From contig NZ_CP121111.1 in NCBI RefSeq assembly GCF_029625335.1, positions 372,001 to 436,000 on the forward strand: 64,000 bases of DNA, written 5' to 3'. Below the pieces are notes generated by a model. The model did no database searches and was not told the DNA's origin. It worked only from the letters and a program-made list of their open reading frames with translations. A program made the position numbers and the translations under genes. Shown in pieces: positions 58,117 through 64,000 of the stretch. The DNA is from Flavobacterium nitratireducens (GTDB taxonomy: Bacteria > Bacteroidota > Bacteroidia > Flavobacteriales > Flavobacteriaceae). Each line of letters begins with the position of its first letter. Positions within the stretch are counted from its first letter, which is position 1.

Positions 58117-59004
58117 TTAATCAATCGCTCTTTTAGTGATGTCTCCAAAAGCATCAATTCTTCTGTCTCTGAAGAAAGGCCAGTTTTGGCGAACATTTTC
58201 TTGTAAGTCTAAATCAACCTCAGCGATTAAGATTTCTTCTTTGTCGTGAGAAGCCTGTGCTAAAATCTCTCCTTGTGGACCACAAATGAAGGAAGCTCCC
58301 CAGAATTCGATTCCGGCAGTATCAGGTAAATATTTTTCTAAACCAATTCGGTTAGCAGCAGCAACGTACACTCCGTTAGCAACAGCGTGCCCTTTCATTA
58401 CGTTCATCCAAGCTCCGTATTGGTTAGCTCCGTATTGCTCTTTTTCTGCTGGATGCCATCCAATTGCGGTTGGATAAAACAATACTTCAGAACCTTTTAA
58501 GGCAGTTAAACGGGCTGCTTCCGGATACCATTGATCCCAGCAGATTAATGTTCCAATATTTCCTTTTTTAGTTGGATTGTTTTTAAATCCTAAATCACCC
58601 GGAGTGAAATAGAATTTTTCATAGAAAGCAGGATCGTCCGGAATGTGCATTTTACGGTACAAACCTGCCTCAGTTCCGTCTGTATCTATGATGTAAGCAG
58701 AGTTGTGGTAAATTCCAGCCATTCTTTTTTCGAAGAAAGGAACAATAATCACCACACCTAATTCTTTTGCTAATTCGCTAAATGCGATAAAAGATGTGCT
58801 GTATAAAGGTTCTGCCAAGGCAAAATTGTCTACATCTTCACTTTGACAGAAATAATGACTACTATATAATTCAGGAAGCGAAATTACTTCTGCACCTTTT
58901 GCGGCAGCATCTCGTACCCAAGCGATACATTTTTTAAGATTATTTTCGGCAACATCATTCAAATTCAATTGAATAACCGCTATTTTGTATTTTTTATTTG
59001 GCAT
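58117..59004 (-). CDS. aguB: N-carbamoylputrescine amidase (carbon-nitrogen hydrolase)
   Basis: A 295-residue nitrilase-superfamily enzyme that releases putrescine, carbon dioxide and ammonia from N-carbamoylputrescine. The catalytic triad shows as Glu in SLPELYSSHYF, Lys in YRKMHIPDDPAFYEK, and Cys in GTLICWDQWYPEAARL. The YRKMHIPDDP and FTPGD segments are typical of the AguB group. ATG 59004 is preferred; the frame continues 38 codons upstream without family-like sequence. It completes the agmatine-to-putrescine route together with the agmatine deiminase at 54.7 kb. Confidence 0.9.
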   Translation of the reverse strand: MPNKKYKIAVIQLNLNDVAENNLKKCIAWVRDAAAKGAEVISLPELYSSHYFCQSEDVDNFALAEPLYSTSFIAFSELAKELGVVIIVPFFEKRMAGIYHNSAYIIDTDGTEAGLYRKMHIPDDPAFYEKFYFTPGDLGFKNNPTKKGNIGTLICWDQWYPEAARLTALKGSEVLFYPTAIGWHPAEKEQYGANQYGAWMNVMKGHAVANGVYVAAANRIGLEKYLPDTAGIEFWGASFICGPQGEILAQASHDKEEILIAEVDLDLQENVRQNWPFFRDRRIDAFGDITKRAID

Positions 59005-59203
59005 CGATAAAAATTTTAGATTGCAAAAATAGGTATTTTTATGAAGAGTAGGAATAGTGCAATTTATAAATGTGGAGATGATTTTTTTAACCGATACTAT
59101 ATTTAACTCTAAAATCATTAGATTACACGTGTTAATCTTAAATTTTATTAGTTCATTCGATAATATATTTATATTTTTGTCAGAAATTTATAGATTCTGA
59201 TTT

Positions 59204-61650
59204 GTGTTTAAAATCCTCCGGATTTCGGTTTATATTTTTGCCTTATTCATTCTTTTCGATGGTGATTTTATTTTTTCAAAAGTTTCCAATATTGAATCCA
59301 AAGTTGAATATGTAGCTCCCACTGTCGATTTTACCATTGATAATCCAAACAGTTGTTCAGGAACACCGATTACCTTTACTCCGATAATTAGCGGAGACGC
59401 ACCATTTACTTACGAATGGGATTTTGGGGATGGAACAACTTCGAATGAAAGCAATCCAACGCATATTTTTACTGCTTTAGGATGTGGTAATAAGGATTTC
59501 AGTGTGAAATTGATAGTTAAGGATAAAAATGGGTTGAGTAGTAGTCCCGTTACTTAAACGGTAAGCGTGCAACAAAAACCCGATTTGAAATTTGTGAATT
59601 TAAATGCTGGTTCGACCTCTGTTTTTGAACGTTGTGGAGATAATAATACCAGTCCCACTTATACAATTAATGTAGACAATTCTTCCCCTTCTTCTTCCTG
59701 TGTCAGTTCCTATAACATTGACTGGGGTGATGGAAATAAAGAAACCAATGTTAGTTTTCCTAAGACGCATACCTATCAACGCTTAGGATCGTTCAATATG
59801 GTCATAACCGCTATTGGAAGTTCAGGATGCAATAATAATATTTCATACATTGTTAAAAATTCAAACAATCCTGCGGGTGCTTTGTTTACTCCAGGAAACA
59901 CGACCAATTTTTGTGCACCAGGTACTCCTATTAATTTTGCTATTAGCTCCTGGGCTTTGAATACATCAGATACCAGTTATTTGGTTAATTATGGAGATGG
60001 ATCCTCAAGAACCTACACTCAGGCTGAGTTAGAAAGTTCACCATATTATAACGCTTCAAATCCTGTCGCTTCACAAAATTTTCCTATTCCACATAGCTAT
60101 ACTAGTGCGAATTGTCCAAGTGGGAGTATGGTAATTTTGACGATAACCAATTCATGTAACAATACCAATTCGTCTGTTGGGCCTAATTATTGTATTGGAC
60201 AAACCAACGGTACGTTTTAGTTCTCCAAGCATAGCTTGTGTTAATTCTTCGGTGTTTTTTTCCAATAATACCGCTGCAGGATTTACCAATAATTGTAGTA
60301 CTGAAGGCGTTCTATACATGGGACTTTGGAGATGGCACACCTAAATCAAATGCGGTGAGTCCTAGTCATGCTTATTCGTCCCCAGGGAATTATACCATAA
60401 CTCTGGATGCAGTGACACCTTGTGGAGTAGGAGTTCGGTATAGTAGAACCATCTGTGTAGAACCTGTTTTGTTACCTAATTTTACTTTTGGTAATGTTGC
60501 TCCAATAACCTTAGTTTGGAGTGATGGTTCGACTGCAGGAACAGAGCGAAATAATCTTGGTCCAGGCGGATATTCAGTCACAATTACAGATAAAAAAGGC
60601 TGTGTAATTAATTAACCATTTATTATTAATGAGCCTTCAAAACTGAAAATAAATGTAGATGTTTCGAATTCGTTAAGTTGTGATAATGCTAATACAGGAA
60701 AAATAAATTTGGTTGTTACAGGAGGAACTGCTCCGTATACGTACAAATGGTCTAATGGCGCCACTACAGAAGATTTAGAGAATTTAACGCCCGGTAATTA
60801 TACAGTTTTGGTTACTGATGTAAATGGCTGTAAAGAAACTGATTCTTGGGAAATTAGCCGTTTTGGGCAACTGGTTCCTACGGTAGAAACCATAACGGAT
60901 TATAATTGTGAAACTAAATTTGTGAAACAAACCTTTGTTGGTCATGTAAAAGGAGGTGTACCGCCTTATACTTTTAGTTGGTCAGATGGAGTGGTTAGCG
61001 GTGACAATAATCAGTACATGAATACGAATAATAACGGGTTAGTTGTTTTTACAGTAAAAGATAGTTTTGGCTGTGAAGCTGAATTTCCTATCACTGTGAA
61101 TACGCCTGTTTTAGGTATTGCTAATTTTTCGTATGATTCCTACGGACATGATGTATACAACTTGTATTCGATTTTTGACCCCATTTTGTTTACGAATCTC
61201 TCAACAGGCGATTTTACTAAAATAGCTTGGGATTTTGGAGATGGTAGTTTTTCTGATGAAGAAAATCCTTCTCATGTTTATACTAGAGTAGGTACATATA
61301 CGGTAAAACAAACGGTTACTTATCCTTTTGGATGTCAATATGTATATACTTCAACGATAAAAATTGAAAAAGGATATACCGTAGAAGTACCAACAGCTTT
61401 TACTCCTAATAATGACAAAATCAATGATACTTTTGCGCCTGTATTCTTGGGACTTGTCGAAGTTACTTTGCATATCTATGATACTTGGGGAAGTTTAATA
61501 TATACTGAAACAGCCGAGACAATCAAAGGATGGGATGGTAAAGTAAAAGATTTGGATGCTGAAAACGGCAATTATTACTTTAAAATGATTGGAAAAACGT
61601 TTTACAATCATACTATAACTCAAGAAGGAGCCTTAACATTAATCAAATAA
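59204..61650 (+). pseudogene. Adhesin with PKD repeats and type B sorting domain, decayed
   Basis: Pieces of one protein in several frames. The first frame (GTG 59204) is cut by TAA at 59555-59557 where a Gln codon would fit (PVT-stop-TVSVQQ), then continues in frame to 60220. An extra T at 60215-60218 and an extra G near 60306 shift the frame. From there it runs to a second TAA at 60613-60615 (CVIN-stop-PFIINEP, again Gln-like) and on to 61650. PKD domains show as YEWDFGDGTTS, YTWDFGDGTP and IAWDFGDGSF, SprB-type repeats as YTYKWSNGATTEDLENL, and the C-terminal sorting domain as PTAFTPNNDKINDTFAPVF. It was once a secreted gliding/adhesion protein. Confidence 0.85.
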
Positions 61651-61666
61651 AAGAACGTTCGTACAA

Positions 61667-62668
61667 ATGAAAATTAAATTGATTAGCTTACTGATATTGT
61701 GTTTCTTTTATTCGAATGTTCAGGCACAAGATCCTATTTTTTTCGCAGTATTTTTTAGTTCCTGAATCCTTAAATCCAGGTTTTACAGGTTACATGGAGA
61801 CCACTTATTTGGGAATTATTCATAGAGAACAATGGCCAAATTTGAACTTGAAAATAAAAACCGATTATGCGTTTTTGAATACTTGGAGTGAAGAAATGAA
61901 TTCGGGTTTAGGTGTGAGTTTTTTAAACCAAAGAGAAAGCGCAACAAATTATAACTTTTCGCAATTGAATGCAAACTATGCTTACCGAGTTCGGGTGAGT
62001 GACGAATGGGATTTTAGACCCGCCATAGAAGTAGGATTTGGTTATAAGTCTTTTGCTTTTCAAAATTTATTATTGGAAGATCAAATTAATATTCGAACAG
62101 GGGTAAACAATGCCTCTTCGATAGATCCAGCACTACAAAATGACAAAGTAGATTTTTTGATATTGGTGCCGCGATGGTTTTTAATACCGAAGATTTATGG
62201 ATTGGTCTATCTATGAAACATCTCAATAAACCCAATATTGCTTTTAATAAAGATGGTAATTTGCCTTTGAATACCTTTTTCTCTTTGAGTACCGGATATG
62301 AATTCCTTTTAGCCGACTATATTGATGTGCAATTTTTTCCGTATGCTACTAAAATGTTTGCTACGGCAAATTATATGCAACAAGGACGCTATAATCGTTT
62401 GGATTTAGGTACTTCAATATTGTTTGAGAAAATGTTTTTTGGTGCTACTGCAGTAACTAATCCTGCCAAAAACGGTATCGATAGTCATTTTCTAACGTCC
62501 ATCAATCTATTTACGGGATTGCAATACGACCATTTACGATTAGGACTTTCGTACGATATGAATACAACTAAAATTGGAAAAACAGGAGGAGTCTATGAGT
62601 TGTCGCTGACGTATCAATTTAATTTGGATAAAAAATGTTTTGGTTGTCCAAATTATACGGGAAGATAA
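61667..62668 (+). pseudogene. PorP/SprF-family outer-membrane protein, decayed
   Basis: The ATG at 61667 begins a good signal peptide (FFYSNVQAQDPIF), but the T run at 61734-61743 has one T too many and the frame shifts. The next stretch reads SQYFLVPESLNPGFTGYMET, a PorP/SprF start, up to a second slip: one T missing in the T run near 62153-62158. Restoring it gives DFFDIGAAMVFNTEDLWIGL, which continues to 62668. The protein would have been about 333 residues and partner to the adhesin 17 bp upstream. Both indels are in homopolymers, so decay or consensus error are both possible. Confidence 0.85.
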
Positions 62669-62682
62669 AAATAGAAAAAGAA

Positions 62683-62719
62683 AAGGCTGTTTCTAAAAAA
62701 TCATGAAACAGTCTTTTTT
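62683..62719 (+). terminator. Terminator after the decayed SprF gene
   Basis: AAGGCTGTTTC (62683-62693) pairs with GAAACAGTCTT (62705-62715), with one wobble, followed by T residues. It may also serve the convergent DUF4242 gene. Confidence 0.7.
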
Positions 62720-62725
62720 ATCTTA

Positions 62726-62998
62726 TTATTCAGCGGTTACAGGATCGATGATTGCTGAAATTTTAGCGATGGAATTGGCCGGAAATCCGCCTTGTTTAGC
62801 ATGTTCAACGATTAATTCCTCGTTAGGAGCGTTGTAAATACAATAGATTTTGTTATCTGTAACATAGCTATGAACCCACTGGATTTCGGAACCTAATTTA
62901 CTCAAAACCCCGCAAGAGGCTTGTGAAATTCCTTTTAATTGTTCAGAAGTTAATTTTCCTGCATCAGGAATTTCTCTTTCAATAACGTACTTAGGCAT
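62726..62998 (-). CDS. DUF4242 small protein (putative nickel-binding type)
   Basis: A 90-residue protein of the DUF4242 family: MPKYVIEREIPDAGKL at the start, WVHSYVTDNKIYCIYNAPNE in the middle, and IVEHAKQGGFPANSIAKISA near the end. The family is a ferredoxin-like fold; one member (SCO4226) is described as nickel-binding, with ligands that include His and Cys residues present in this type of sequence. Biological role unclear. It stands alone between two convergent or distant genes. Confidence 0.8.
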   Translation of the reverse strand: MPKYVIEREIPDAGKLTSEQLKGISQASCGVLSKLGSEIQWVHSYVTDNKIYCIYNAPNEELIVEHAKQGGFPANSIAKISAIIDPVTAE

Positions 62999-63180
62999 AA
63001 TGTTGAATTTTAAATTAACTTACTCTTTTGGCTTTTCAGATACACCCCGTTTTCGAGATGGTTTCTGGTCTCTATCTGAAGGTTAAGGTATTGAAAATGA
63101 AAAGATTTGGAAGGTATTAGGCTAAGTTACGAAAATTAAAAATGGGAATAAAAAATAAGTTAATTGATTACTAGCATTCT

Positions 63181-64000
63181 TTATTTTTTTATCACTTTTT
63201 TGATTAGTGTTACTATTCCTAAAGTAAGAAAACCAAAAATAAGACCAAAAGCAAATTCTTTCAGTATATCAGGAAATTGCGGTGCAAAATGGTGTAAAAA
63301 TTCAATATTATGAGCAAAAATTCCTCCAGCAACCAAAATTAATGCAATCGTACCAATTACACTTAAGGTTTTGATAACTTTAGGTAATGCAAGCACAAGG
63401 ATGTTTCCGAAAGATTTTGTAAAACTCTTTTCTTTGGTACTCATTGCAATCAATTTTAATCCCAATTCATCCATGCGAACAATTAAAGCTACGATACCAT
63501 AAACTCCCACAGTGGCTAATAAGGCGATAATTGAAACAACTGCAATTTGTGACATTAAATCTTGTTCAATAACTGCTCCCAAAGCAATAATAACAATCTC
63601 GACAGATAAAATAAAGTCGGTAACAATGGCTGATTTTATTTTGGTTTTTTCAAGAGCCAATATTTCTTCTTCGGTAAAAGTTTCATCAGTGATTTCGATT
63701 TTGTCGTGATGATGAGGGAAAAAGAATTCGTAAATTTTTTCGGCTCCTTCATAAGCCAGATACAATCCTCCTAAAACTAAAATAATGATTATCGCTAAAG
63801 GAGAAAAAGCACTCAATAAAAATGCAATCGGTAAAATGATAATTTTATTCAATAGCGAACCTTTGGTAATAGCCCATAAAACAGGAAGCTCTCTTGAAGA
63901 AGCAAATCCGGATGCTTTTTCGGCATTGACAGCCAAATCATCACCTAATATTCCTGCTGTTTTTTTTGCTGCGACTTTGCTCATTACTGCTACGTCGTCC
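63181..64000 (-). CDS. DUF808 membrane protein, 5' end outside window
   Basis: The frame stays open to the window edge, with codons for DDVAV before the ATG at 63984. DUF808 proteins begin before this segment, so the 5' end is probably missing and ATG 63984 is internal. About 270 residues are visible, with KKTAGILGDDLAVNAEKASGF, the family signature, and at least five hydrophobic helices (near ILPIAFLLSAFSPLAIIIIL and the last FGLIFGFLTLGIVTLI). It is an inner-membrane protein of unknown function, sometimes named YedI. A His-rich loop (FFPHHHD) may bind metal. Confidence 0.85.
   Translation of the reverse strand, partial: DDVAVMSKVAAKKTAGILGDDLAVNAEKASGFASSRELPVLWAITKGSLLNKIIILPIAFLLSAFSPLAIIIILVLGGLYLAYEGAEKIYEFFFPHHHDKIEITDETFTEEEILALEKTKIKSAIVTDFILSVEIVIIALGAVIEQDLMSQIAVVSIIALLATVGVYGIVALIVRMDELGLKLIAMSTKEKSFTKSFGNILVLALPKVIKTLSVIGTIALILVAGGIFAHNIEFLHHFAPQFPDILKEFAFGLIFGFLTLGIVTLIKKVIKK

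Noticed and set aside
39410..60615. Recoding of TAA as glutamine
   Set aside because: Three stops fit CAA to TAA, but intact genes here, such as rpsA, end in TAA, so TAA is a normal stop.
1..64000. tRNA, rRNA or tmRNA genes
   Set aside because: I looked for T-loop and acceptor-stem patterns and conserved rRNA words by eye and found none; a covariance-model search would be decisive.

Overview
The window reads as the chromosome of a flavobacterium (Bacteroidota, most likely Flavobacterium or a close relative). The DNA is AT-rich, genes lack Shine-Dalgarno sequences, and several promoters match the Bacteroidota pattern TTG-N17..20-TANNTTTG. The gene set includes PorP/SprF proteins, gliding/type IX secretion adhesins, a PorD-like protein, FabV and a RprXY-like two-component pair. 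Most of the window is ordinary core genome.

Layout. 0-7.8 kb: porD-like fragment, recN, fabV, a glycosyltransferase, coaE, and a histidine kinase/response regulator pair. 7.8-9.1 kb: an IS256-superfamily (IS1249-like) insertion sequence lying directly upstream of an EamA transporter. 9.1-18.2 kb: RimB-RimK fusion, clpC, gyrA (frameshifted) and a TPR protein. 18.4-33.8 kb: housekeeping genes (nucleosidase, acyl-ACP thioesterase, miaA, exonuclease/GIY-YIG fusion, PLP homeostasis protein, 3-hydroxyacyl-CoA dehydrogenase, pcm, L-serine deaminase, smpB, M1 peptidase, cmk) with a broken M23 peptidase gene among them. 33.9-37.5 kb: an iron-uptake pair, PepSY membrane protein plus a siderophore receptor with an in-frame TGA. 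37.7-39.5 kb: hsp20, then a decayed HEPN-domain gene bounded by a 13-bp inverted repeat. 39.6-41.7 kb: a structured intergenic element, a strong promoter and rpsA. 41.9-47.7 kb: an intact adhesin / PorP-SprF / OmpA trio of type IX secretion type. 47.8-54.1 kb: fasciclin protein, pheT, bestrophin, recG. 54.1-59.0 kb: agmatine deiminase and N-carbamoylputrescine amidase (two steps from agmatine to putrescine), separated by a lipoprotein and surrounded by 'CGCAAAG/ATCTGCG' repeat tracts. 59.2-62.7 kb: a second adhesin/PorP-SprF locus, degenerate. 62.7-64 kb: a DUF4242 protein and a truncated DUF808 protein.

The most striking feature is the amount of gene damage. Seven loci carry indels or in-frame stops: the transposase, gyrA, the M23 peptidase, the TonB receptor, the HEPN protein, the second adhesin and its SprF partner. 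Several indels are in homopolymers, and three stops read as CAA to TAA. Because gyrA is essential, at least some of this may be consensus error, while the concentrated damage in the second adhesin locus looks like true decay. I found no CRISPR array, rRNA, tRNA, prophage or clear defence island. The best candidate for something little described is the inverted-repeat-bounded HEPN unit with attC-like ends, followed by the folded element upstream of rpsA.
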